A DNA stretch of 64,000 nt from contig JAHJNJ010000036.1 of assembly GCA_018820925.1 (NCBI GenBank), forward strand, positions 124,001-188,000, read 5' to 3'. The notes beneath the pieces are model-generated. The model did not search any database. It saw nothing but the letters and a program-made list of their open reading frames with translations, and was not told where the DNA came from. The position numbers and the translations under genes are program-made. Source of the DNA: Gammaproteobacteria bacterium (GTDB taxonomy: Bacteria > Pseudomonadota > Gammaproteobacteria > Burkholderiales > Gallionellaceae). Below are positions 57,431-64,000 of the stretch, one piece after another. The number at the start of each line of letters is the position of its first letter. Within the stretch, counting starts at the first letter, position 1.

Positions 57431-57607
57431 TTGAAAAACAGAATCCCGCCTGATGTCAGAAATACTGCGCACCGCGAATGCGGGAGTTGCGAACACACGG
57501 TCAGGAAAGAAGGCATGCGAAACATGGTGGTGTGCATTCCGCATTTGAAGACAATCCCCGCCAGCAATTTTCTGGTCTGCAAGTTGTACTCGGTCAAAAA
57601 CAAATAG
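57431..57607 (+). CDS. small cysteine-containing protein (possible zinc-ribbon-like)
   Basis: A TTG-initiated 58-codon frame between nnrS and the cytochrome gene. It reads MKNRIPPDVRNT, then C17-x2-C20 (RECGSCEHTVRKEG), and C35 and C50 further on, ending CKLYSVKNK. Four cysteines with a CxxC suggest a small metal-binding or redox protein. The ribosome site is only a G-run. Coding is supported by cysteine spacing and operon position, not by homology I can name. Confidence 0.45.
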   Translation: MKNRIPPDVRNTAHRECGSCEHTVRKEGMRNMVVCIPHLKTIPASNFLVCKLYSVKNK

Positions 57608-57626
57608 TCATTGAAAAGGAAATGTT

Positions 57627-58094
57627 CTGAAAAACTGCAAATTAAGCTGGGGGCTGGTCGCGGTGCTGGCAATTGTGGTCGCCATTTTCAGCTTCAAATT
57701 CACGGTCGGCAATGTGCAGCCGTCCGACGACGGCCGGATGGCGGTCCTGTTGAGCAAGGACGAGCGCAACATGGTTCTTCTGGAGATGCGCGTCTGGCTG
57801 CAAAGTTCGCAGGGTATCCTCGCGGCTGCAACCGAAAAGAACTTCGATGCAGTCATCAAGTCGGGCAAAGCTTCCGGAATGGGCGCGGAGGCGGCAACGC
57901 CGGCATCGCTGTTCAGGAAACTGCCGCTGGAAATGAAAGCGTTGGGATTCGATACGCGCCGGAAATTCGACGATATCGCAGCCGATGCGGGGAAATACAG
58001 GGACAGCAGCCGGGTACTCGAAAAACTGAGTATTGCCATGAATAACTGCATTGGCTGCCATGAAATGTATCGGTTCGTTGAAACGACTCAATAA
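57627..58094 (+). CDS. membrane-anchored monoheme cytochrome, apparent CTG start
   Basis: 155 residues if translation begins at CTG 57627, which lies 6 bases after AAAAGGA and gives a proper anchor MKNCKLSWGLVAVLAIVVAI. The nearest GTG (57663) would remove the basic residues and has no ribosome site; an ATG at 57622 is out of frame. A helical domain follows, with a single heme site CIGCH near the C-terminus (residues 141-145), the layout of cytochrome c' and c-556. It may bind nitric oxide or carry electrons in the nsrR locus. Confidence 0.7.
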   Translation: MKNCKLSWGLVAVLAIVVAIFSFKFTVGNVQPSDDGRMAVLLSKDERNMVLLEMRVWLQSSQGILAAATEKNFDAVIKSGKASGMGAEAATPASLFRKLPLEMKALGFDTRRKFDDIAADAGKYRDSSRVLEKLSIAMNNCIGCHEMYRFVETTQ

Positions 58095-58114
58095 ATTCGG
58101 GCTGACATAACGAA

Positions 58115-58141
58115 AAAAGGCCGGTTCCCACCGGCCTTTTT
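58115..58141. terminator. bidirectional rho-independent terminator
   Basis: AAAAGGCCGG and CCGGCCTTTT pair around TTCCCA; A-run on the left and T-run on the right let it serve both the cytochrome gene and the convergent hup gene. Confidence 0.88.
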
Positions 58142-58159
58142 ATTGCGAAACCGCGGTGA

Positions 58160-58444
58160 TTACTTCTTGCCGCCGTTTACTGCAGCTTTCAGAGTAGCGC
58201 CGGCCTTGAAAGCAGGAGCCTTGGAAGCCTTGATCTTGAGTGCAGCGCCGGTTGCCGGGTTACGGCCATTGCGTGCAGCGCGTTTGCGGACTTCAAATGT
58301 GCCAAAGCCGACTAAAGCGACGTTGTCGCCTTTCTTCAGCGCGGCGGTAACGATATCGATCAATGCAGCGATGCTGCGGTCTGCGTCAGCCTTGCTGCTA
58401 CCAGTCTTGTCTGCCAATGCGTCGATCAGTTCTTTACGGTTCAT
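58160..58444 (-). CDS. hupB: HU-type DNA-binding protein
   Basis: 94 residues from the ATG at 58444. MNRKELIDALADKTG start, GFGTFEVRKRAARNGRNPATG arm (written as VGFGTFEVRKRAA and GRNPATG), typical of HU. Nucleoid architectural protein. A frame upstream of the ATG is non-coding. It converges on the terminator at 58115. Confidence 0.94.
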   Translation of the reverse strand: MNRKELIDALADKTGSSKADADRSIAALIDIVTAALKKGDNVALVGFGTFEVRKRAARNGRNPATGAALKIKASKAPAFKAGATLKAAVNGGKK

Positions 58445-58562
58445 GTGAGTTCGCTCTCTTTTGGTTATGGTGAAAGTACCGGCGCAGATTGTTGTAGATA
58501 TTGGGCTTGAAGGCAAGTGCTAAATTGATTTATGCCAATCCAGTATCAAAAATGTGATTCCT

Positions 58563-58578
58563 TGTCACAAACCCTACA
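58563..58578 (+). promoter_or_regulatory. NifA upstream activator site
   Basis: TGT-N10-ACA (TGTCACAAACCCTACA), the exact NifA binding consensus, about 95 bases upstream of the sigma-54 -24 element, a normal distance for looping with IHF. Confidence 0.8.
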
Positions 58579-58673
58579 ACCCCCCCTTCACGTCTTGTTC
58601 CACACATGATAGTTGAGCGTGCCGCCAAGGTAATTCATCTATAAAACAACGAGATGACCTGTTTGCGCCGGGC

Positions 58674-58688
58674 TGGCACGTAGTTTGC
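58674..58688 (+). promoter_or_regulatory. sigma-54 promoter of the nif operon
   Basis: TGGCACG-TAGT-TTGC matches the -24/-12 consensus (TGGCACG-N4-TTGC) at every position, 38 bases before the first ATG of the operon. Confidence 0.92.
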
Positions 58689-58725
58689 GAATACTCAGGC
58701 ACAGACCACCTGACAGGAGCAAACC

Positions 58726-59049
58726 ATGATCACCATGACACCCAACGCAATTTCCGCCGTAGAGAAATTTATCAAAGGCTCCGCCGCGCCGGTTGCCGGC
58801 TTGCGTATCGCCATCTCCGGCGGGGGCTGTTCCGGCTTCCAGTACGGCATGTCGCTGGAAGAAGCCAAACAGGAAGATGACACCGTGCTGGAGTACGGCG
58901 CGGTCACGCTGCTGGTCGATCCGCTGTCGGCACCGTTGCTGGAAGGCGTGACGGTGGACTTCGTCGACAGCCTCAACGGCAGTGGCTTCAAATTCGAAAA
59001 CCCGAACGCCAGCTCGACCTGTGCGTGCGGTTCATCGTTTAACGCGTAA
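58726..59049 (+). CDS. iscA: nif-associated IscA-type Fe-S protein
   Basis: 107 residues, GGAG upstream. HesB/IscA fold with three cysteines: C35 (GGGCSGFQY) and the C-terminal C99-A-C101 (CACGSSF). A-type carrier that moves Fe-S clusters from NifU to nitrogenase proteins. First gene after the sigma-54 promoter, 10 bases before nifU, which identifies it as the nif-dedicated copy. Confidence 0.92.
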   Translation: MITMTPNAISAVEKFIKGSAAPVAGLRIAISGGGCSGFQYGMSLEEAKQEDDTVLEYGAVTLLVDPLSAPLLEGVTVDFVDSLNGSGFKFENPNASSTCACGSSFNA

Positions 59050-59059
59050 GGAGAGCACC

Positions 59060-59950
59060 ATGTGGGACTACTCGGAAAAAGTCAAAGAACACTTCTTTCA
59101 ACCGCGCAATGCCGGCGTGCTGGAAGGCGCGAACGGTGTGGGCGACGTCGGCTCGATCTCGTGCGGCGATGCACTGCGCCTGATGCTCAAGGTGGAACCG
59201 GAGACCGACATCATTCTCAATGCGCATTTCCAGACCTTTGGCTGCGGCTCGGCCATCGCCTCGTCCTCCGCGCTTACCGAAATGATCAAGGGCAAGACAC
59301 TGGATGAAGCGCTCAAGGTGAGCAACCAGGACATCGCCGATTACCTCGACGGCCTGCCCCCGGAAAAGATGCACTGCTCGGTGATGGGGCGCGAAGCGCT
59401 GCAGGCCGCCGTGGCCAACTACCGAGGCGAGGTATGGAGCGACGACCACGAAGAAGGCGCACTGGTATGCAAATGCTTTGCCATCGACGCGGTGCTGATC
59501 GAAGACACCATCCGCGCCAACAACCTGTGCTCGGTGCAGGACGTGACCAACTACACCAAGGCCGGCGGCGGCTGTTCGTCCTGTCACGAAGGCATTGAAG
59601 AAATATTGGTGAAAGTGATGACCGAACGCGGCGAGACGTTCAAGCCCGGTGCAGTGGCTCAGGAAGCTGTTGCGCCCGCAGGCATGACCAACCTGCAACG
59701 CATCCGCAAGATCGAAGCCGTGCTCGATACCGTCCGCCCGCAACTGAAACGCGACGGCGGCGACATCGAACTGGTGGATGTGGAAGGCAAGACCATCTTC
59801 GTCAACATGAAAGGCGCTTGCGCCGGTTGCCAGATGGAAGCGCTCACGCTGCAGGGCATCCAGCAGAAGCTGATGGAAGAACTGAAAGAGTTCATCAAGA
59901 TCGTGCCGACCAAGGCCGGGGCGTTGAGCAGGGCGACTTGCCAGCCGTGA
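59060..59950 (+). CDS. nifU: NifU Fe-S cluster scaffold
   Basis: 296 residues from the ATG at 59060 (AAGGAG). Three modules: IscU-like (C35, C62, C106), central permanent [2Fe-2S] domain (C137, C139, C172, C175) and C-terminal Nfu domain (C254-x2-C257). The first seven cysteines are at the same numbers as in Azotobacter NifU. It builds clusters with sulfur from NifS for nitrogenase maturation. Confidence 0.97.
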   Translation: MWDYSEKVKEHFFQPRNAGVLEGANGVGDVGSISCGDALRLMLKVEPETDIILNAHFQTFGCGSAIASSSALTEMIKGKTLDEALKVSNQDIADYLDGLPPEKMHCSVMGREALQAAVANYRGEVWSDDHEEGALVCKCFAIDAVLIEDTIRANNLCSVQDVTNYTKAGGGCSSCHEGIEEILVKVMTERGETFKPGAVAQEAVAPAGMTNLQRIRKIEAVLDTVRPQLKRDGGDIELVDVEGKTIFVNMKGACAGCQMEALTLQGIQQKLMEELKEFIKIVPTKAGALSRATCQP

Positions 59951-59962
59951 TGAATGAGAGAC

Positions 59963-60047
59963 GTAGGATGGGTGGAGCGTAGCGATACCCATCGGTTTAG
60001 GGATTGTGAAGCGATTGTTGGGTATCGCTGCGCTCCACCCAACCTAC
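59963..60047. repeat. GTAGG-footed inverted repeat between nifU and nifS
   Basis: Arms 59963-59991 and 60019-60047 (29 bases each, 27 matching) pair around a 27-base loop. Each starts or ends with GTAGG/CCTAC and contains TGGGT...ATACCCA. It is transcribed inside the operon and would fold into a long hairpin. A sister element is at 61295-61366. Confidence 0.85.
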
Positions 60048-60065
60048 ATTGCTGAGGAGCAAAAA

Positions 60066-61274
60066 ATGGAAGGCATCTATTTCGACAACAACGCGACAAC
60101 CAGGGTGGATGAAGCCGTGGTGGAAGCCATGCTGCCGTATTTCACCGAGCAGTTCGGCAACCCGTCGTCGATGCACAGCTTCGGCAACAAGGTCGGCCTC
60201 GCCATCAAGAAAGCGCGCATGCAGGTGCAGGAGTTGCTCGGCGCGGAACATGATTCCGAAATCATTTTCACGTCCTGCGGCACCGAGTCGGATTCCACTG
60301 CCATCCTCTCTGCGCTCAAGGCGCAACCCGAACGCAAGGAGATCATCACCACCACCGTCGAGCATCCGGCCATCCTGACGCTGTGCGCGTATCTGGAAAA
60401 AGAAGGCTACAAGGTGCACTACCTCAAGGTGGACGGCAAAGGCCGCCTCGATCTGGATGAATACAAGAAGCTGCTGACCGACCAAGTGGCCGTGGTATCG
60501 GCGATGTGGGCGAACAACGAGACCGGTACATTCTTTCCCGTAGTCGAAATGGCCGAGTTGGCGAACGCCGCCGGGGCCATGTTCCACACCGATGCGGTAC
60601 AAGCCGTGGGCAAAGTGCCGCTGAACCTGAAGGACACCAAGATCGATATGGTATCCGTGTCCGGCCACAAGCTACATGCGCCCAAGGGCATCGGCGTGCT
60701 GTACCTGAAACGCGGCACGCGTTTCCGTCCCTTGCTACGCGGCGGTCATCAGGAGCGCGGACGCCGCGCAGGTACCGAGAACAGCACCTCCATCGTCGGC
60801 CTGGGCAAGGCGGCGGAGATGGCGCTGGAAGCGATGACCTTCGAGAACACCGAAGTCGCGCGTCTGCGCGACAAGCTGGAAGCAGGCATCCTGGTCAAGG
60901 TGCCGCGTTCCTTTGTCACCGGCGACCCGAGCAATCGCCTGCCCAACACCAGCAACATTGCATTCGAGTTCATTGAGGGCGAAGCGATATTGTTGCTGCT
61001 GAACAAATTCGGCATCGCCGCGAGTTCCGGTTCCGCCTGCACCTCCGGTTCGCTGGAACCTTCGCACGTGATGCGCGCGATGGGTATTCCCTATACCGCC
61101 GCACACGGCACGGTGCGCTTCTCGCTGTCGCGCTACAGCACCGAGGCCGAAGTGGATCGCGTCATCGCCGTGGTGCCCGAGATCATCGCGCAACTGCGCA
61201 AGCTGTCGCCGTACTGGGAGGGCGACGGTCCCGCAGCCGAACCGGAAAAGGCGTTCGCGCCGACTTACGCATGA
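60066..61274 (+). CDS. nifS: cysteine desulfurase NifS
   Basis: 402 residues from the ATG at 60066; the upstream frame runs through the repeat and is not expected to be coding. PLP lysine K202 (SGHKLHAPKG) and the catalytic cysteine C325 (SSGSACTSGS), both at the numbers of Azotobacter NifS. It extracts sulfur from cysteine for NifU. Inverted repeats flank the gene on both sides. Confidence 0.97.
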   Translation: MEGIYFDNNATTRVDEAVVEAMLPYFTEQFGNPSSMHSFGNKVGLAIKKARMQVQELLGAEHDSEIIFTSCGTESDSTAILSALKAQPERKEIITTTVEHPAILTLCAYLEKEGYKVHYLKVDGKGRLDLDEYKKLLTDQVAVVSAMWANNETGTFFPVVEMAELANAAGAMFHTDAVQAVGKVPLNLKDTKIDMVSVSGHKLHAPKGIGVLYLKRGTRFRPLLRGGHQERGRRAGTENSTSIVGLGKAAEMALEAMTFENTEVARLRDKLEAGILVKVPRSFVTGDPSNRLPNTSNIAFEFIEGEAILLLLNKFGIAASSGSACTSGSLEPSHVMRAMGIPYTAAHGTVRFSLSRYSTEAEVDRVIAVVPEIIAQLRKLSPYWEGDGPAAEPEKAFAPTYA

Positions 61275-61294
61275 AAGACAATTTAGCAACAGTC

Positions 61295-61366
61295 GTAGGT
61301 TGGGTTGAGCGCAGCGATACCCAACACTTGCAAACGATGGGTATCGCTGCGCTCAACCCATCCTAC
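61295..61366. repeat. GTAGG-footed inverted repeat between nifS and nifV
   Basis: Arms 61295-61323 and 61338-61366 (29 bases, one mismatch), loop 14 bases; nearly the same sequence as the element at 59963. Confidence 0.85.
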
Positions 61367-61380
61367 TTGGAAATATAAAA

Positions 61381-62523
61381 ATGACCCGCTTCATCACCAT
61401 CAACGACACCACCCTGCGCGACGGCGAACAGACCGCCGGGGTGGCGTTTACGCTGGCGGAGAAGCTGGAGATTGCGCGCCAGATCGATGCGCTCGGCGTG
61501 CCGGAGCTGGAAGTCGGCATACCGGCGATGGGTGCGGAAGAATGCGAGAGCATTGATGCAGTCGCCGCGCTGGGATTGAAGGCGAAGCTGATCGTGTGGG
61601 GCCGCATGTCCAAAACAGACATCGATGCCAGTAAACAACTGGATGTGTCGACGATCAACCTGTCCATCCCGGTGTCGGATATTCATCTCGCGAAAAAATT
61701 GAAACGTGACCGCGCCTGGGTACTCAATACCATTCATGAAATGGTGGCGTATGCCAATGACTGTGGTCTGGCAGTCAATGTCGGTTGCGAGGATTCATCG
61801 CGTGCCGATACCGGGTTCCTGCTGCAGGTCGCAGAAGCCGTGCAGGCTGCCGGGGCGAAGCGCATCCGCTACGCGGATACGCTGGGCGTGATGGAACCGT
61901 TTGGCGTACACAAGATCATTTCCGGATTGCGCAGCGCGGTGGACATCGAAATCGAAATGCACGCGCATGACGACCTCGGCCTCGCCACCGCCAACAGCCT
62001 CGCCGCCGCCGTGGCGGGCGCCACGCACATCAATACCACGGTGAACGGTCTGGGCGAACGCGCGGGCAATGCGCCGCTGGAAGAAGTCGCGCACGGTCTG
62101 AAGAAACTTTACAACCTGGAAACCGGTGTCGACCTGCACCATTTCCCCGTGTTGTCGCAACTGGTTGCCGATGCATCCGGCCGCCCGGTGCCCTGGCAGA
62201 AAAGTCTGGTGGGCGAGGGTGTGTTCTCGCACGAGGCGGGCATCCATGTCGACGGCCTGCTCAAGGATCCGAACACCTATCAGGGGTTCGATCCCGAAGA
62301 AGTCGGCCGCCGCAACAAACTGGTGGTCGGCAAACATTCCGGCGCGCACGGCGTCATCGCCGCCTACGCCACCATGGGTCTCAACCTGAGTCAGGCTGAA
62401 GCCCGTGCACTGTTGCCGGACATTCGCACCTTTTCCGAGCGCGCCAAGCGCTCACCAGCCGATCAGGAACTGCTGTTCCTCTACCAACGCTACATCGGGC
62501 GTCAGCCCGGTGCGGCGCACTAG
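61381..62523 (+). CDS. nifV: homocitrate synthase NifV
   Basis: 380 residues. DRE-TIM metallolyase fold with [16 protein letters not shown] at the start, metal-binding HAHDDLGLA and [14 protein letters not shown], and GKHSGAHG further on. It condenses acetyl-CoA and 2-oxoglutarate to homocitrate, the organic ligand of the FeMo cofactor. The nif position and length distinguish it from leucine-pathway LeuA. Confidence 0.95.
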   Translation: MTRFITINDTTLRDGEQTAGVAFTLAEKLEIARQIDALGVPELEVGIPAMGAEECESIDAVAALGLKAKLIVWGRMSKTDIDASKQLDVSTINLSIPVSDIHLAKKLKRDRAWVLNTIHEMVAYANDCGLAVNVGCEDSSRADTGFLLQVAEAVQAAGAKRIRYADTLGVMEPFGVHKIISGLRSAVDIEIEMHAHDDLGLATANSLAAAVAGATHINTTVNGLGERAGNAPLEEVAHGLKKLYNLETGVDLHHFPVLSQLVADASGRPVPWQKSLVGEGVFSHEAGIHVDGLLKDPNTYQGFDPEEVGRRNKLVVGKHSGAHGVIAAYATMGLNLSQAEARALLPDIRTFSERAKRSPADQELLFLYQRYIGRQPGAAH

Positions 62524-62532
62524 GAGCGCATC

Positions 62533-63315
62533 ATGGAAGACGTGATCGACGATGCGAAAATCATACCCAAAGCGGCACAGCCCTCGCTGCTGAAACTGCT
62601 GCGCGAGGATGTGAGCTGCGTGTTCCAGCGCGATCCTGCCGCGCGTTCCCGCTTCGAAGTGCTGACCACGTATCCCGGCGTACATGCCATCCTCATGCAA
62701 CGCATTGCGCACCGTCTGTGGAAATTTGGTTTGCGCTATCTGGCGCGTCTGCTGTCCTGGATTGCGCGCTTCCTCACCAACATCGATATCCATCCGGGTG
62801 CCACCATCGGCCGACGTTTTTTCATCGATCACGGCGCGGGCGTGGTGATCGGCGAAACGGCTGAGATCGGCGACGATGTCACGCTGTATCACGGCGTCAC
62901 GCTGGGCGGAACCACTTGGAACAAGGGCAAGCGCCATCCCACGCTGGGCGACGGCGTGGTAGTCGGCGCGGGTGCCAAAATACTGGGCGCGATCACGTTG
63001 GGCGCACAAGTGCGCGTGGGCGCAAATTCGGTTGTCGTGAAAGACGTGCCGTCGCACCGCACCGTGGTCGGCATTCCCGCCAAGGTGGTGCTGCGCACCG
63101 AGGAAGCTAACGCCGACAACATCTACGGCATCAACCTCGACCATCACCTGATTCCCGACCCGGTGGGTCGCGCCATCGCCTGCCTCATGGAACGCATCGA
63201 AGTGCTGGAAGGGCAACTGCGCAAGCATGGCGAGCCGGTGGAAGGCCAATGCCGCATTTGCACTGCGGACGACTTGTGCGGCACGGAAGTGGCGCGCGTT
63301 GCCAGAAAGGAATGA
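62533..63315 (+). CDS. cysE: serine O-acetyltransferase (nif-linked CysE/NifP)
   Basis: 260 residues, AGGAG before the ATG. N-terminal helical domain (~1-90), then hexapeptide-repeat left-handed helix with the active site [17 protein letters not shown] and HGVTLGGT. It makes O-acetylserine for cysteine. In the nif operon it probably raises cysteine supply for NifS. The C-terminal ~45 residues with CRIC...DDLC cysteines are an extension beyond the housekeeping CysE. Confidence 0.93.
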   Translation: MEDVIDDAKIIPKAAQPSLLKLLREDVSCVFQRDPAARSRFEVLTTYPGVHAILMQRIAHRLWKFGLRYLARLLSWIARFLTNIDIHPGATIGRRFFIDHGAGVVIGETAEIGDDVTLYHGVTLGGTTWNKGKRHPTLGDGVVVGAGAKILGAITLGAQVRVGANSVVVKDVPSHRTVVGIPAKVVLRTEEANADNIYGINLDHHLIPDPVGRAIACLMERIEVLEGQLRKHGEPVEGQCRICTADDLCGTEVARVARKE

Positions 63316-63318
63316 AGC

Positions 63319-63840
63319 GTGGACTTGCTGGATTTTGAACAAGCCGAGTTGTACTTCGACGAACCGCTGGCGCTGGATGTTGCGAACCTGCTTGCGGCCG
63401 CGGCGGACAAATACGGCAGCGAAGAGGCCGAAAGCCTGCTGTTGCGTGCCAGCCTGCTGGCGCCGCAGCATCTGACGGTACTGGTGGCGCTGTACCGCTA
63501 CTACTTCTACCAGCATCGTTTCGAAGATGCGCTGCTGGTGGGCGAGAGCACCCTGGCTGTGGTCGGTCGTCGCCTGGACTTTCCCGAGACCTGGATGTAC
63601 CTGAACGAAGCCAATCTGGGCGAAGGCGTGATGCGCTCGATGGGGCTGGTGCGTTTTTACCTCATGGTGCTCAAGGCGACCGGTTACATCAACCTGCGCC
63701 TCGGGTATTTCGATATCGGGCAAGCCATGCTGAAAAAACTGGTGGAGCTGGACAGCCACGACCGCATGGGCGGCAAAGCGCTGCTGGATGTGCTGTACCA
63801 GTCGATGAACACTGACGAAATGTTGCAAAGGAGAACGTGA
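63319..63840 (+). CDS. nif-operon helical-repeat (TPR-like) protein
   Basis: GTG start at 63319 with AAAGGA upstream. 173 residues, no signal. Amphipathic helix pairs (LLAAAADKYGSEEAESLLLRA, here the A-x-x-Y...A-x-x-L-L pattern; VLVALYRYYFYQHRFEDAL; YINLRLGYFDIGQAML) are TPR-like. It lies between cysE and nifW and overlaps nifW (TGATG). Similar unnamed genes accompany nifW in other betaproteobacterial nif clusters as I recall. The function is unknown; a scaffold or chaperone role is a guess. Confidence 0.75.
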   Translation: MDLLDFEQAELYFDEPLALDVANLLAAAADKYGSEEAESLLLRASLLAPQHLTVLVALYRYYFYQHRFEDALLVGESTLAVVGRRLDFPETWMYLNEANLGEGVMRSMGLVRFYLMVLKATGYINLRLGYFDIGQAMLKKLVELDSHDRMGGKALLDVLYQSMNTDEMLQRRT

Positions 63841-64000
63841 TGGAAGAACTGACAATGGACGAGGCAATGGAAGACCTGGTTTCCGCCGAGGATTTCCTGG
63901 ATTATTTCGGTATCGAATACGACGCCTCGGTGGTGCAAGTGAATCGCCTGCATATCCTGCAGCGCTATCACAACTATCTCGCCAAGGCAGAGCTGCCGGA
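63840..64000 (+). CDS. nifW: NifW nitrogenase-protective protein, 3' partial
   Basis: Only the first ~53 codons are in the window. SAEDFLDYFGIEYDASVVQVNR (family core SAEDFLDYFG and VNRLHILQRYHNYL) is diagnostic of NifW, which helps protect or mature the MoFe protein. The start overlaps the stop of the TPR-like gene. Confidence 0.9.
   Translation, partial: MEELTMDEAMEDLVSAEDFLDYFGIEYDASVVQVNRLHILQRYHNYLAKAELP

Noticed and set aside
60006-60065. 20-residue N-terminal extension of NifS
   Set aside because: It is translated from the inverted repeat; the ATG at 60066 aligns K202 and C325 with known NifS numbering.

Overview
The window looks like the chromosome of a free-living, nitrogen-fixing betaproteobacterium. 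A Nitrosomonadales or Gallionellaceae-type organism is the best guess. This rests on gene content and order (gatCAB, mreBCD-mrdAB-rlpA, dapF-DUF484-xerC, an NsrR/NnrS nitric-oxide locus, and nifIscA-U-S-V-cysE-W), not on any marker comparison. Most genes are GC-rich and tightly packed, often with 4-bp ATGA or TGATG overlaps. The stretch from about 34.9 to 41.0 kb is visibly AT-richer and full of repeats, and behaves like an accessory island.

Layout. 0-3.6 kb: a NYN/LOTUS protein, an IS1380-type transposase remnant that cuts a second NYN/LOTUS copy, a lipoprotein, a monoheme cytochrome and a secreted CE1-type esterase. 3.8-7.5 kb: argS, a SPOR protein, dsbA and an SDR. 7.5-10.8 kb (minus): gatCAB. 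10.8-17.6 kb: the cell-elongation operon mreBCD-mrdA-mrdB-rlpA. 17.8-18.6 kb: two rhodaneses, one cytoplasmic and one exported. 18.6-23.3 kb (minus): rlmI, xerC, DUF484, dapF, tag and a CoA-binding protein. tRNA-Arg(CCG) is at 23.4 kb. 23.9-25.8 kb: a kelch/Ig-like lipoprotein.

26.1-36.3 kb is a two-partner secretion / contact-dependent inhibition locus: a TpsB/CdiB transporter, a 2,604-residue TpsA/CdiA exoprotein with a degenerate VENN boundary and an AT-rich C-terminal toxin module, and a small probable immunity gene. 36.3-41.0 kb is a repeat island. It holds GGGGTC-type tandem arrays, an intact RAYT (REP-associated tyrosine transposase) with two N-terminal relics, a possible orphan immunity gene, and two lipoproteins that share a duplicated leader.

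41.2-52.2 kb is an alpha-glucan utilisation cluster: exported GH13 amylase, MalK-like ATPase, binding protein, an unusual MalF-like permease with an N-terminal sensor-like extension, MalG, two glucodextranase-C-like exported proteins and a large porin. 52.3-58.1 kb is a nitric-oxide stress locus arranged divergently around nsrR: two hemerythrins, DUF2249, a polytopic membrane protein and SirB2 on one side; a DsrC-like protein lacking the C-terminal catalytic cysteine, NnrS, a small Cys protein and a cytochrome on the other. HU follows at 58.2 kb.

58.5-64.0 kb is a nif operon with a textbook NifA site and sigma-54 promoter. Its genes supply Fe-S clusters (IscA, NifU, NifS), homocitrate (NifV), cysteine (CysE) and nitrogenase protection (NifW, cut by the window end). 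Two near-identical GTAGG-footed inverted repeats flank nifS inside the operon. Related REP-like pairs are scattered elsewhere in the window.
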